This document shows, one piece after another, positions 11,900 through 23,800 of a stretch of DNA of 64,000 bases (position 1 is the stretch's first letter; each line of letters starts with the position of its first letter). The DNA is from Boswellia sacra (taxonomy: Eukaryota > Streptophyta > Magnoliopsida > Sapindales > Burseraceae), in NCBI GenBank assembly GCA_013180625.2, contig SNVD02009140.1, positions 186,001 to 250,000 on the forward strand, written 5' to 3'. The notes under the pieces are model-generated. The model had not been told where the DNA came from. It worked only from the letters and a program-made list of their open reading frames with translations, and did not search any database. Both the position numbers and the translations under genes were made by a program.

Positions 11900-12998
11900 T
11901 GATTCAGGTGTGGCAAAGAAAGCTTGCTGGGGAAAATTCTGATAAGAATAGCCTTGTTACTGTGAGGAGTATCCTCTTTGAAATCCCTGTTTATTGTTGC
12001 CATTGTTCCTACCTCTATTTAAAGATCCCAAATAGTTCAAGTTAGTCCCATAGAAATAGATTGAGGTAGGGTGCCTAATCTTAGCACATATTTGGCAAAT
12101 TGGCTTAAAATTGCCAAATCTACCTCCTCATTTACCCCTCGGATTGTTGCCATTAAAGCCTCTTCCAAAACCATGATGAAAATTCTTGCCACCACCTTAT
12201 TTGTAAGAGTCTTTAGAATTTTGATGTTGTTTGTCAAAGGCAACATTGGCAAAGGCTTGATTAAGACTAAGATTACCAAAGCTATTCAATCTTTCAAGGA
12301 TGTTTTCAAAACTAAATAGGGTAGTTGGCAATTCCTACTAAGATATCTCATCCTTAGATTGAATCTAAACTACAATAAGAGTGTAGTCAGCATCAAGGCC
12401 CAAAATGATAAAAGAAACTAGATCACTTATTTCATTTGGACTGCCAACAACAAACAAATTATCAGCAACCTTCTTCATGTTGGTGAGATATTGACTCATT
12501 TTTAGTGATCATTTTTTAGAGTTTTGAAGATCAAAATGAAGATTAGAAATCTTAGATTTGTTTTTCACTCTACAAAATTGTTCGAGGGCCTTCTAGAGAT
12601 TAAAAGAGGAGGAAGTTTGCTCTGTTACTTTAGCTGTAATTTCATTTGTTATTGAACCAAGTAACCAGCCTACTAGAAGACTGTTGGTAGAGACCCATTC
12701 ATCATATTCTGGGTTTGATTGGAAATGGGAGCTAGAACCATCTTCAGATGTTGAAGAAACTGAGATGAACTATGGTGGACAGGTCTTGGTTCCAAGAGCA
12801 AAGCCCTCTAGTCTGTAACCCCGTAGAGTTGGAAGCACCATGGCTTTCCACATTGTGTAGTTGTCTTCATCGAACTTGATGGGGAAAGCTTGGCTCAGAG
12901 AGTTACCAAATGGTGAGCTTCCATTGAAGGGATTAGCTCGTGATTAAGAGCCTAAAACACTGCTAGTGGTGCTTTTCTTAATTGATCTGGGAGACATA
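11900..12998 (-). pseudogene. gag: Element F gag, broken
   Basis: It starts at ATG 12998 (MSPRSIKKSTTSSVLGS). Segments readable on minus include FPIKFDEDNYTMWKAMVLPT, YDEWVSTNSLLVGWLLGSIT and YLTNMKKVADNLFVVGSP, which are typical of the Copia gag (UBN2) family. In-frame stops occur at several sites, and the gag to pol junction near 11900 is degraded. Confidence 0.75.
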
Positions 12999-13030
12999 GC
13001 GTTGGCCTTTTTTTTGTTCTGATACCACCT

Positions 13031-13348
13031 TGATTTCCACTGTAAATAATACTTTCAGCTCACGCAACTCAAAAGCTGCTATGAGGAAAAGTTTTTATAT
13101 ATAAATGATCTAAGAAAGTTTGTTACAACCTAGCTGCTAGTTGTTATCTATCCAAGAAATTATTACATCAGCAAATAAAGCTATTACACATGGCTATTTC
13201 TAGAAAGTCCTAAACAGAGGAATAAATAGAAATAATAGACTTAATGAAGTGTTAATAAACCTAGTAAACTAACTTAACCAACTTATTAAAAAGGAACTTG
13301 ACAGCAAGGCCAGATTACTCTACTTTTATGACATGAGCTTCATTAACA
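13031..13348 (-). repeat. Element F 5' LTR (right)
   Basis: Bounded on the left by a primer site (plus CTGATACCACC, about 13018-13028, tRNA-Met type) and ending TTAACA at 13348, where ATPase segment 3 begins. Confidence 0.8.
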
Positions 13349-13455
13349 CGTCTTCAATGACTACAACAACATGACCTTTCTGTTTCAGGCACTGTACCGT
13401 GAGCTGTTTACCATTTGGAGAAGATATCGCCATTAAGAATATTTTATGAACTTTT
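13349..13455 (-). pseudogene. P-IIB Ca2+-ATPase pseudogene, segment 3 (P domain)
   Basis: On minus this reads KIFLMAISSPNGKQLTVQCL, then KQKGHVVVVIED. It corresponds to the RxMARSSPxDKxxMVQxLKxxGxVVAVTGDG stretch of ACA pumps. It is bounded by element A on one side (target duplication CTTTT/CTTTC) and element F on the other. It links segments 2 and 4 without a gap in the expected protein order. Confidence 0.85.
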
Positions 13456-13693
13456 TCTTAGAATTTGGCTTACTCTAATACCACTTTATTTAGAGAATAA
13501 TTAGTCAACCAAAACAAACTCAAGTAACACAAGAATATAATGAAGAAGAAATTAAACTTTCAACTCTTAACTACTCTATTTGATTCTTCTTAATAAAATT
13601 GATAAATTACAAAGACTTATCTAGTGGACTCAATTCTAGTCCTACTCAAACATTGAATACTAATATTTCTAAAATAAATCAAACAATTAATCC
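13456..13693 (-). repeat. Element A left LTR, first part
   Basis: Matches the first two thirds of 32217-32603 (shared CAACCAAAACAAACTCAAGT). It breaks at AATCC (13689-13693), the 5-bp duplication created by element B; the other copy is 30191-30195. Confidence 0.8.
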
Positions 13694-14746
13694 GGTAAGT
13701 TCTGAAGCCACGGATTTAGTTACGTAACATGAAACTAAAGCAGTTATATAAAACGTAACCAGCAAAAAAGTAAAAGTGCATAGAGGAGTTTTACGTGGTT
13801 CAGCTATAACTAGCCTATATCCACAAGCAGCCAAGCTACAATCCACTAAGTCGTTCAAGATTACAAACTACTTGGATTTACAGAAGAAGAAATCCTCTAT
13901 CTCTCTCACTTACCTTTCTTTGTAACCCACGCTCTCTCTCTAAGAACTTTAACCTCAGTAGACCAACTTCTTAACCTTATTGCACTTCTCTACCCGACAG
14001 ATCAAGACCTTTCTTGACTGTAAAACACTCTCCCAATAATACTGAACAAAGATAAGACTCAACGAAACTTTGTACACTTTATCAATCACAACTATTGTAA
14101 CTATACTAGTTAAGAAAGACACAACCAGGATATCAGTTATAGACTCTTGAAAGCAATTATCCCTCAAGCCACGATCTAACTCTCAAGAACATGAACTCAG
14201 CTAAAAGCTAGATAAACAAAGATCAAACTCAACATAACAAATGTGCATTGAACACTCTCTCAACGAGATACTTAAGCAAAGTTTGCATGGCTTGAATGTT
14301 GAATGAATTCTCCTTTATATAGGCTGCACGTCTAGCACTTCTTTGTTGAAAAAGGATTTTATTAAAGCTTTCTAAAACCTGTAAAATATGTAACTTAAGA
14401 GATAAAGATCAATGAATAATAAGAATTAATCTCTTAATCTGCTAAATTGGATATGAAATAAAAGTCTTCTTATATTAGAACTTATCCAACGAGCAATCCT
14501 TATCCAATAAGGATTCTTTCAGATTCTTTTGATATCAATCAAATAACCTGCATATCTTGAAGTAAAGGAAAGGTAAATCACGTTTAAGATATTCAATGAA
14601 TAATCATGATTATAATCTTTCTTAATATAAGATAAAATAAACACTTTCCAAAACTGAAGCAATATTCTGAAAATAACTGGCAGTTAAGTCTTTTCAAATA
14701 GGAGCAGTATCATCAAAGTGAACTGAAATGGGAAACAAATATGTAG
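13694..14746 (-). repeat. Element B left LTR, first part
   Basis: Homologous to the start of 28812-30190 (for example ACGTAACATGAAACTAAAGC). The first base is G instead of T. Interrupted at TGTAG (14742-14746). Confidence 0.85.
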
Positions 14747-15314
14747 TGATGAACACTTAAATATATAGGTTTAATAAGAGTTTGGTTCATCATATTGCAT
14801 TAATAGTGTCATTAAATTCCTCAACTTAAGCATATTTGTAGTCTTTGCATCTTTGGAATTAACTTCCTCTTAATTTTAGTTTTGTTATAGGTTTGATAAA
14901 ATGGACATAACTCTCTATTTATAGATCAGAATGGTACAAATCTTAATATTTTGGAAAGCTAATTAAATTATCTACAAGATTGTATTTCACAAGCATCATC
15001 AAATTCGGGCTCTTAGTGGACCAAAAATTGGGCTTGAAGTGAACCTATCTGTAGATTCGGTCCAGCTTGACCATGCCTCAGTATTTTGACTATATCTCTC
15101 AAAACAAGTATCCAAATCGTATGAATCAAGATGTTCTAGAAAGCTGAGTGAAATATCTATGACTTTCATGAAGACATATGATTCAAATGCTCAATAATTC
15201 AATGTCAAAATTAGTGGTCAAAGTGGTGCACCTAATGATCCTAATTGTCAAAGTTAGTTCACCTAATATTTGATAACTATTCCTTTGTAATTTGACAAGT
15301 TTGCCCCTGAATGT

Positions 15315-15331
15315 ATCTATAAATAGAAGTG
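15315..15331 (+). promoter_or_regulatory. putative LTR promoter TATA box
   Basis: GTATCTATAAATAGAAGTGC fits a plant TATA box inside the Athila 5' LTR, upstream of gag. Inferred from sequence only. Confidence 0.5.
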
Positions 15332-15838
15332 CCTTGTGACCCTTAAGGCATCTTGGCCTTAGTTGGGATCTTGTATTGTGTATCTCTTGTTATTCTCTCT
15401 TGTGTGTTATTAATGAATTTTTTTTTCTTGCAATTTGTGTTCTTTCTCTTATAATGTCTTTCTAAATTCTCTCTTGCTAAGGTGAAAGGGTGAAACCCTT
15501 CATATGAGAGTAAGGATTCTCTAACCCTTGGTATGTGCTTAATAATCGTAATCTTGTGTTGTTTTTTTTATATGATTTATATTTATTTTCTTAATCAATC
15601 TTGACTCATAAAGTGGAGGTCTTGATCCATTGTCGACAATCCTTGACACATCAAATGCTTGGATCCTTTCTAGATGTCGTATGATTCTTCCTTACTGACA
15701 TGAATTTAGTTAAGAACATTAATTTGTTGTAGATATATAGTGATTGACACATTGGATGCTTGAACCCATTTACGAGAAGTGGTATAAATATTGGTAACGA
15801 AGCAATATAACTCATATAACTAAAATGGTTGTTTATCC

Positions 15839-16145
15839 TAGGGGTGTTCAAAAATCCCCGACCCGACCCGATCGGGTTGGTCGGGTTTTTTTTTTGGGTT
15901 GGTATTAAATAGTGACCCGAATTGGGTTAAAATAATCGGGTTTGAACAGTGTCAGGTTGCAAATCGGGTTTGGATATTTGGCCTAATTAAATTAAACCCG
16001 ATCCGATCTGATCGGGTTGGTCGGGTTTTTGTCAGGTCGGTATTGAATAGTAATCTGAATCGGGTTAAAATAATCGGGTTTGAACAGTATCGGTTGTGAT
16101 CGGGTATGAGAAAACCCGATCCGACCCGACCCGTGAACACCCCTA
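15839..16145. mobile_element. hAT-type MITE with 8-bp target duplication
   Basis: Terminal inverted repeats TAGGGGTGTTCA and TGAACACCCCTA are flanked by perfect 8-bp duplications GTTTATCC (15831-15838 and 16146-16153). The inside consists of two related halves rich in CCCGA/TCGGGT, with GGGTTAAAATAATCGGGTTT in both. There is no coding capacity. The 8-bp duplication points to hAT transposase. It is younger than the Athila insertion because it lies inside that LTR. Confidence 0.9.
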
Positions 16146-16436
16146 GTTTATCCTTATTCGAAATATCAAGGGCAGATCCCCTAACCTTAGCTTTCATTAT
16201 TATTGTGTTAATTTCTCTTGTGTTATTCTCATTTATTATTTAAGAACTTGTTCTTTACTTATACTTGTTGATATTATATTGCCATCCCTTGGAGTCATCC
16301 ACATCATATTTGCTTGCTTATAGTTTGTAGTACTAAAATCCCCTTCCTCGTGGATCGACCCCGGTCTCACTGGGTTTATTACTTCGACACTCCTATACTT
16401 GGGAGACAATCTTTTTTTTTGGATGTGTCAAGTTTT

Positions 16437-16454
16437 TGGCGTCGTTGCCGGGGA
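16437..16454 (+). other. Athila primer binding site (tRNA-Asp type)
   Basis: TGGCGTCGTTGCCGGGGA matches the TGGCGCCGTTGCCGGGGA primer site known from Athila-like elements, with one change. Confidence 0.8.
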
Positions 16455-16566
16455 AGGTAAAAATTGGCGAGCAAAATTGTAAGTGTTCTCTTTTCTCATC
16501 TTAGATCTAAATTTTTTATTTTTTTGTGTGTTCATCTTTTCTTCTCTTTTCTTCTCTCTTTCTTGC

Positions 16567-18337
16567 ATGAAAATTTGGTCACGTACATCTAGTGAAAGAC
16601 TTGTTAGAAAAATATCATCTTCCTTAGAAAACATGACCGATAATCTAGTGGAAAGGTTCACGGATGAAAGGGACAACCGTTCCCAACAAAATGATCAAAA
16701 CCAACGAAGAACCCTCAGAGATTACATGAATCCGGTAAGGACTAGTGCACCATCTTGTATAGTTTCTCCTCCAGATTCAATCCATTTCAATTTCAAGCCA
16801 AGTTTTGTTCGACTTCTACCCACCTTTCATGGCCTTGATGTGGAGAACCAATATTCGCACTTAAAACTCTTTGAAGAGGTATGTAATTCCTACACTGACC
16901 CAAATTGTAGCATAAACACCATTAGATTAAAAATTTTTTCTTTTTCTTTAAAAGATAAAGCTAGAACATGGCTACAAAATTTGAGGTCGAATTCCATCAG
17001 TTCATGGGATGAGATGAAACAACAATTTTTGAAAAAATTTTTTCCTACCCATAGAACAAATTCTCTTAAAAGACAAATTTCGGATTTCTCTCAAAAACAA
17101 GGGGAAACCCTTTACCAATGTTGGGATAGGTATAAGGAACTACTTAATACCTATCCTCACCATGGGTTTGAAACTTGGAGAATAGTTGCACACTTCTATG
17201 AAGGTTAACACCTCAAGATAGGCAACTAGTAGAATTAATGTGTAATGGAGAATTTGAAGAAAAAGACCCTTAGGAAGCACTTGACTTCCTAGATTCCTTG
17301 GCAGAAAAGGCACAAAATTGGGACACTGCTGGCACCTATGAGGTACCAGGCAAGGCACCAACCTCGACATCCAATAGAGGCATTTACAACCTTAGGGAAG
17401 ACCATGACCTTCAAGCCAAATATGCATCCCTAGCTAGAAAAGTCGAGGCTTTAGAAATGAAAAAGAATGGTCAATTGAATTCTATTCAAGAAAATGTCTA
17501 TAACATTTGTAATGACAATGACCATTCTACTGATGATTGCCCAACTTTGCCTGCCTTTAAAGAATGTCTCCATGAGCAAGCCAATGCTTGAACACTTTCA
17601 AAAGGCCAAATCACAATCTATACTCACAAACCTACAATCTTGGTTGGAGAAATCATCCAAATTTTAGTTGGAAAAATGACAATCATGCACAATCTTCACA
17701 AGTTCCTTTTCAAACACAACAAAATTTTCAAAATTCTCATGATCATGCATATGCTCCTCCTCCTAGGAATAACCTTGAAGAAACATTGCATTCATTCATT
17801 ACAAAGCAAGAGACTTTCAATAATCAAACTGCTCAAACATTAGCAAATTTGTCAGAAACTCTTGCAAAATTTACATCTACATTTAGCATCCAAGAGAAGG
17901 GAAAATTTCCTTTCCAAACATTGCAAAACCCCAAAGATCAATCTAACTCAAATGCAGGGAGTTCAAATAACCATTATTTTAACCAAGCCAAGTCAGTCAT
18001 GACCCTTTGCAATGGTAAGATTGTTGAAAAACATATTCCTAACCCTTGTGAGAAAGAAGAAGAATCGATCTCTAAAGGGCGGAAAGAGGTTGCCAAACCA
18101 ACACCTAGCGAAGAGGAAACCATATCCTCATCTGTGCCTCCATTTCCTCAAGCATTAGCCACACAAAAGAAGCCAACTCACAATTCTAAATTCTTTAAAA
18201 TTTTCAAACAGGTAGAGGTCAACATTCCCTTGCTTGATGTGATCAAACAAGTACCTTCTTATGCAAAATTTTTAAAAGACTTGTGCACTGTGAAAAGAAA
18301 ACTGAATGTGAAAAAGAAGGCCTTTCTAGCCGAGTAA
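16567..18337 (+). pseudogene. gag: Athila gag, with frameshifts and stops
   Basis: It starts at ATG 16567 (MKIWSRTSSERLVRK). Recognisable parts: an NQRRTLRDYMNP segment, a core with FHGLDVENQYSHLKLFEEVC, LKDKARTWLQNL, FLKKFFPTHRTNSLKRQI and HHGFETWRIVAHFYEG, and a low-complexity Asn/Gln-rich tail. This is the classic Athila Gag. Defects: a one-base loss at about 17205, TAG for Trp at about 17273, a one-base loss near 17588, and TAA for Gln near 18335. A single zinc-knuckle-like motif NICNDNDHSTDDC (about 17506-17542) lacks part of the CCHC set. Confidence 0.85.
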
Positions 18338-18367
18338 GTAAGTACTATTCTTCAAAACAATAATACA

Positions 18368-20542
18368 TTGAAATATAAGGATCCAGGTTGTCCTACAATT
18401 TCTTGTGTTATTGGAGACCATAAAATTGAACAAGTTTTACTTGATCTTGGTGCTAGTGTGAATTTGCTTCCATATTCGGTTTTTCAGAAACTCAATCTAG
18501 GTGAGTTAAAACCGACTTCTGTAACTCTTTTGCTTGCTAATAGATCAATTAAAGTACCAAGGGGAGTAGTAGAAGATGTATTAGTTCAAGTCGATAAATT
18601 CATTTACCTAGTGGATTTTATCGTCTGGGACACACAACCAGTGGAAGTAAGCAATTCAATTCCTGTTATTTTAGGGCGTCCATTTCTAGCTACCTCTAAT
18701 GCTTTGATTAATTGCAGGAATGGGGTCATGAAGCTATCATTTGGGAACATGACATTGGAACTTAATGTTTTTAATATGCGCAAACAACCACATGAAGAAG
18801 AAGATGAAATTGATGAGGCCAATGTGATTAAATCTATTGTGGAAGATCACATCCAAAAAGGGAGTTCTTTTGACCCTTTGGAAACTTGTTTGATGAATTC
18901 ATTAGAATCAAGTATGAAACTAGAGTCTGATCTTTCTGATATATGTTCTTTATTGGATTGTGCACAGGTGATGGAAAAATGCTCAAAACCAAGATTCGAA
19001 GAATTGGGGCAAATGAATGAAAGCAAGGAAGAGGAAGCTCCCAAGTTAGAACTAAAGCCCTTACCTGAAGGACAGAAATATGCATATCTTGAGGAGAATC
19101 AAACATATTCGGTGGTAATTTCTTCATCCCTCACATGCGAGCAACAAGGTAAGTTGATAGAAGTGATTAAAAGGCATAAAAATGCAATTGGGTGGACTTT
19201 AAAAGATATAAAAGGCATTAACCCTTTAATTTGCACACATAGAATACAGTTAGAGGAAAATGCCAAAACATCTCAACAACCTCAAAGGAGATTAAATCCA
19301 CACATGAAAGAGGTCATTAGGGCTGAAGTTCTTAAACTACTTGATGTGGGAATTATCTATCTTATTTCTGATAGTAAGTGGGTAAGCCCTACACAAGTAG
19401 TACCAAAAAAATCTGGCATTCCAGTTGTTAAAAATGAAAAAGGGGAATCATTGCCAACTCGTGTCTCATCTAGTTAGAGGATGTGCATTGATTATAGAAA
19501 ATTAAATGCTGTCACTAGAAAAGACCATTTTTCCTTACCTTTCCTTGACCAAATTCTTGAAAGAGTAGCAGGACACCCCTACTACTGCTTTCTTGATGGA
19601 TACTCAGGCTATTATCAAATTTCTATTGCATTCGAAGACCAAGAAAAGACCACATTCACGTGCCCCTTCGGCACTTTTGCATTTAGGAGAATGCCTTTTA
19701 GACTTTGTAATGCGCCAGCCACTTTTCAAAGATGCATGTTAAGCATTTTCAGTGATATGGTTGAGCATTGTTTAGAAGTTTTTATGGATGATTTAACAGT
19801 CTTTGGAAACTCTTTTGACAATTGTCTTGAAAACTTAAAAAAAGTCCTAAAAAGGTGTGTAGAAAAAGGTTTTATTTTAAATTGGAAAAAATGTCATTAT
19901 ATGGTCACTTCAGGAATTATCTTAGGTCATGTAGTGTCTTCTAAAGGAATTGAAGTGGACAAAGTAAAAGTGGAATTAATTTCCCATTTGCCTCCACCAA
20001 AAACAGTTAAAGAGGTTCGTTCATTCTTAGAGCATGCTGGATTTTATAGGAGGTTCATAAGAAATTTCAGTGCTATATCTAAACCTCTTTGTAACCTCTT
20101 AATAAAAGATAATTCCTGTGAATGGACTCAAGAATGTCAAAATGCCTTTGATATATTAATTGGACTTCTAATAACTGCTCCAATTATGCAATCTCCTGAT
20201 TGGTCCTTGCCTTTTGAATTGATGTGTGATGCAAGTGACTATGCCGTTGGTGCTGTCTTAAGACAAAGAAAAGAAGGTAAGCCTTACATAATATACTATA
20301 CAAGTAGGACTGTAAATGATGCACAAATGAATTACATAACAACTGAAAAAGAACTACTTGCAGTAGTATTTGCATTGGACAAATTTCGATCCTATTTAAT
20401 TGGTTCTCCAATAATTGTTTACGCTGACCATGTAGCTGTGAGATATTTAATGTCTAAACAGGATGCAAAACCTAAATTGATACGGTGGATCTTATTGCTC
20501 CAAGAATTCAAAATCACAATAAAGGATAAGAGAGGAGCTAAA
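18368..20542 (+). pseudogene. pol: Athila protease, reverse transcriptase and RNase H
   Basis: Protease: DLGASVNLLPYSVFQKLNLG at about 18450-18510, with the Athila-style DLGAS active site, then VILGRPF. RT: the frame runs through WVSPTQVVPKKSGIPVVKNE, a TAG at 19475-19477 that replaces the Trp before MCIDYRKLN, then DGYSGYYQI, FGTFAFRRMPFRLCNAPATF and the catalytic FMDD (near 19782). RNase H: CDASDYAVGAVL, TTEKELLAVVFALDKFRSYL and YADH. These enzymes would process the polyprotein and copy RNA into DNA. A solo LTR cuts the frame at 20543, and the last 137 bases are repeated after it. One stop plus the insertion inactivate it, although the RT motifs are well kept. Confidence 0.9.
20406..20542 (+). 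repeat. long direct duplication flanking solo LTR E, left copy
   Basis: 137 bp of RNase H coding DNA, repeated at 22195-22331 with about five differences (roughly 3.6%). The copies abut the LTR ends, in the position of a target-site duplication. Confidence 0.85.
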
Positions 20543-22194
20543 TGTTGACCCAGGTATGGCAACCTAAGAGGGGGGGTGAATTGGGTTTTTATTTATCAAA
20601 ATGGATTTATAAAACTTTTCTTGAAAGATCAAAATTAGTTCACTCTTTCTTTGAGAATAAAGGTGAAGAAGATGAAATTATTAGAATGCAATCAAGAGAA
20701 TACAATAATGAACAATCACAAGTGCAAGTAAATGTAAAGAGATAGGGATAGAGAGAGTGCAAACTCAATTTACGTGGTTCGGCAAACCTTGCCTACGTCC
20801 ACGGGCTCCTAGCTCCACAAGCTAGGCTTTCCACTAAGTTGTAGAAATCTTTACAACTTGCTTGATGAACAACCTCCACCAAGACTTTTTTCTTCAACCC
20901 TTGATAACACCACACCAAGAGTTCTTCTTGATGAACAACCTCACCAAGGCAACTTCCTTCAACTCTTGATAACACCACACCAGGAGTTCTTCTTGATGAA
21001 CAACCTCACCAAGGCAACTTCCTTCAACTCTTGATAACACCACACCAAGAGTTCTTCTTGATGAACAACCTCACCAAGGAAACTTTCTTCAACCCTTGAT
21101 AACACCACACCAAGAGTTCTTCTTGATGAACAAACTCACCAAGGAAAGAGTTCTCTCAAGGATAACTTTTATCCTTTACAAGAAGATCTCACTCTCACCA
21201 TAATACAAAAACAAAGAAAATTTTTACAACAAAAGTACAACTCTCTTCAAAGAGTAGATAAAGAATATAAAAGATCTCTAGACTTGATATTTCTTTTGTT
21301 TTTTTTTTGCTTGATGGATTCTTCTCTTCTTCTTTCTCTTTGTTGCTGAATGCATGGGAGAAGGGCTCCTTTTATAGGCAAATGGGATGAACTTAATCAA
21401 GTGAAGACACTAACTCCAAATTTTCTGTCCATCATAAAAACCGTAATCTTGTCTACCATTTATGTCAATGTTTCGTTTGAAATTTGAAAATTTTCAAAAC
21501 ATAAAAGATCTGCACAATTGAATAAGCTTTCTAATTCATCAAGAACCAAGTCATTTGGATATTTGTAGCTCAAGATATGGCCAAAATACCATTTGGTGCT
21601 CATGTGAGTTGATTTTTCTTTCTTGTGTCAGTCTACCGAATTGCATGTCAATTATGTCAGCATTCCATTTGAAATTTAAATTTCTTCAAAACATATGAAA
21701 TATACCTCATTATGTCCTCTTTCCAATGCCATAAGAATCAAGTTATTTTGATTTTTCTAGCTCAAGATATGTCTAAAAGAGCATTCGGTGCTCATGTCAG
21801 CTACTTCTATTTGTCTTTCAAATTGCATGATGATTTGGATAACCTTACACTTGAAATTTAAATTTCTTTAAAACATATGAAATGTTATAAATTGAGTAAG
21901 CTTTCCAAAGGCCCAAGAATGACGTTATTTAGACATTTGTAGAGGAATATATGACCAATTGATTGAACATTGCTCATATGTCACATTCCTTGAATCAAAC
22001 CTTGTTCTTAAACTTTGGTGCCTTTAACATGTAGTCTTCTCCTTAACTTCAACACTTCATTTTAATAAGCCTCTTCTTGATTTTACAATTATTTCAATGA
22101 TCTTACTCTTGCACATAAATAAACATGTTAGTAAACTCAATCAATCAATGTGTATTGTTATAATCAAAATTATCATATAGCCTTAGGGCTAACA
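20543..22194 (-). mobile_element. Solo LTR E (same family as element G)
   Basis: 1652 bp, ends TGTTGACCC and GGGCTAACA, homologous to the LTRs of element G. It is shorter because it has four rather than five 65-bp units (20864-21123) and one fewer 185-bp unit. No internal region remains, so it is probably the product of LTR-LTR recombination. It splits RNase H of the Athila pol. Confidence 0.85.
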
Positions 22195-22331
22195 CTCCAA
22201 TAATTGTTTACGCTGACCATGCAGCTGTGAGATATTTAATGTCTAAACAGGATGCAAAACCTAAATTGATACGGTAGATCTTATTGCTCCAAGAATTCAA
22301 GATCACAATAAAGGATAAGAGAGGAGCCGAA
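22195..22331 (+). repeat. long direct duplication flanking solo LTR E, right copy
   Basis: Second copy of 20406-20542. It contains a TGG to TAG change (about 22276) that the left copy lacks, so the copies diverged after the duplication. Confidence 0.85.
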
Positions 22332-23724
22332 AATGTCGTTGCAGATCATCTTTCAAGACTAACGACAGAGACATTAATCGAAACTTCACCTATCAATGAT
22401 TCTTTTCCTGATGAATTTTTATTCTCCGTTGCTACTGTACCTTAGTTTGCTAACATTGTAAATTTTTTTGTAACAGAAAAAATGTCACCTCATTGGAATG
22501 CTCAAGACAAAAGGAAATTTTTAACTGAGGTGAAAAATTTTTATTGGGATGACCCATATGTGTTCAAATATTGTCCAGACCAAATAATAAGAAAATATCT
22601 ACCTGATAATAAGGTAAGTGTCATTAACTTTTGTCATTTTGAAGCATGTGGAGGACATTTTTCATCTAGAAAAACAGCTGCTAAAATCTTGCAATGTGGA
22701 TTTTATTGGCTCACCTTATTTAAAGATGCACATGCATTTTGTAAAACATGTGAAAATTATCAAAAATTGGGATCCATTTCAAAAAGAAACATGATGCCTT
22801 TGAATCTCATTCTTGTTGTTGAAATCTTTGACTGTTGGGGTATTGATTTTATGGGACCCTTTCCACTGTCATTTGGTTTTGTGTACATCCTTGTTGTAGT
22901 AGACTATGTTTCAAAATGGGTCAAGGCAGTTCCATGTCGAAACAATGATCACAAAACAGTTGTCAAATTCTTGAAAGAGAATATCTTGAGTAGATTTGGA
23001 ATTCCTCGAGCCATCATTAGTGATGGGGGTACACATTTTTATAACAAACCATTTGAAACCTTAATGAAGAAATATGGAATAACCCATAAAATTTCTATAC
23101 CTTATCACTCACAAACAAGTAGACAAGTTGAATTAGCTAATAGGGAGATAAAACAGATCTTTGAAAAAACGGTTAACCCAAATCGTAAAGATTGGTCTTT
23201 TAAGACTTAATGATGCACTTTGGGCTTACCGAACTGTTTTTAAAACATCATTGGGAATGTCTCCTTATAGACTAGTTTATAGAAAACCTTGTCACTTGCC
23301 GGTGAAAATTGAGCATAAAGCTTATTGGGCCATTAAAACATTTAACACATATTTGAATGATGCTTGCAAGTTACGTAAACTCCAACTGAGTGAACTTGAA
23401 GAAATCAGGAATGAGGCTTATGAAAATTCTAAAATCTACAAAGAAAAATTGAAGGTTTTTCATGACAAATTTATTGTTAGAAAATCTTTTGAACCTTCAC
23501 AAAAAGTTCTTTTGTATGATTCAAGGTTGCATTTATTTCCTGGTAAACTTCGGTCACGTTGGACTGGGCCTTTCATTGTTAAAAATGTTTTCCCTCATAG
23601 AGCAGTTGAAATTGAGAACCCAAAGAATGGTAATGTGTTTAAAGTTAATGGTCAACGGTTAAAACCATTCTTTGAAAATTTTGACCAAAATGAAGAGTCC
23701 ATTGTTTTAGTCGATCCTTTTTAA
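22318..23724 (+). pseudogene. pol: Athila integrase
   Basis: After the ENVVADHLSRL boundary come the HHCC zinc finger (HFEACGGHFSSRKTAAK…CKTCENYQK at about 22635-22765), the catalytic core ([36 protein letters not shown], giving D, D and E) and a C-terminal region ([30 protein letters not shown], then [13 protein letters not shown]). A TAG lies near 22443, before the second start, and a one-base insertion near 23205 shifts the frame. It ends at TAA 23722-23724. The enzyme would join element cDNA to the chromosome. Confidence 0.88.
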
Positions 23725-23800
23725 GGATTGATCTTTCCCGGTCAAGTGGCGGATACGGTACTCCGTGACTTTTAAAGTCGGTTTTTCAGTTCCCTAAAAA

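Larger units (their letters stand above)
8148..13348 (-). mobile_element. Element F: full-length, degenerate Copia (Ale-like) retrotransposon
   Basis: Short LTRs of about 318 bp (8148-8465 and 13031-13348) bound a gag-pol of about 4.5 kb on minus. The order is gag, integrase, reverse transcriptase, RNase H, the Copia order. It interrupts the ATPase at its EDG/IGDAP hinge. The probable target duplication is CGTCT (13349-13353) against CGTCC (8140-8144), with three extra bases between the latter and the LTR. Many stops and frameshifts, and LTRs differing by roughly 10% by eye, make it an old insertion. The Ale-like label rests on the short LTR and compact gag. Confidence 0.85.
14747..16430 (+). 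repeat. Athila 5' LTR
   Basis: Starts TGATGAACACTTAAATATAT and ends GGATGTGTCA just before the primer site. It has a TATA-like box (GTATCTATAAATAGAAG near 15315-15331) followed by the usual leader, so the element's transcription start is probably near 15345-15360. The 3' part holds the GATCGACCCCGGTCTCACTG segment that I associate with Athila/Tat LTRs. It is interrupted by a MITE at 15839. Confidence 0.75.

Noticed and set aside
16483..16566. Longer gag start with a hydrophobic N-terminus
   Set aside because: The upstream codons (MFSFLILDLNFLFF…) are T-rich leader sequence after the primer site. The Met at 16567 fits Athila Gag better.
18368..23724. Possibility that the pol frames are an endogenous plant virus
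   Set aside because: LTRs, a tRNA-Asp primer site, the Gag type and integrase after RNase H identify an Athila Ty3/Gypsy retrotransposon. No movement-protein or pararetrovirus motifs were seen.
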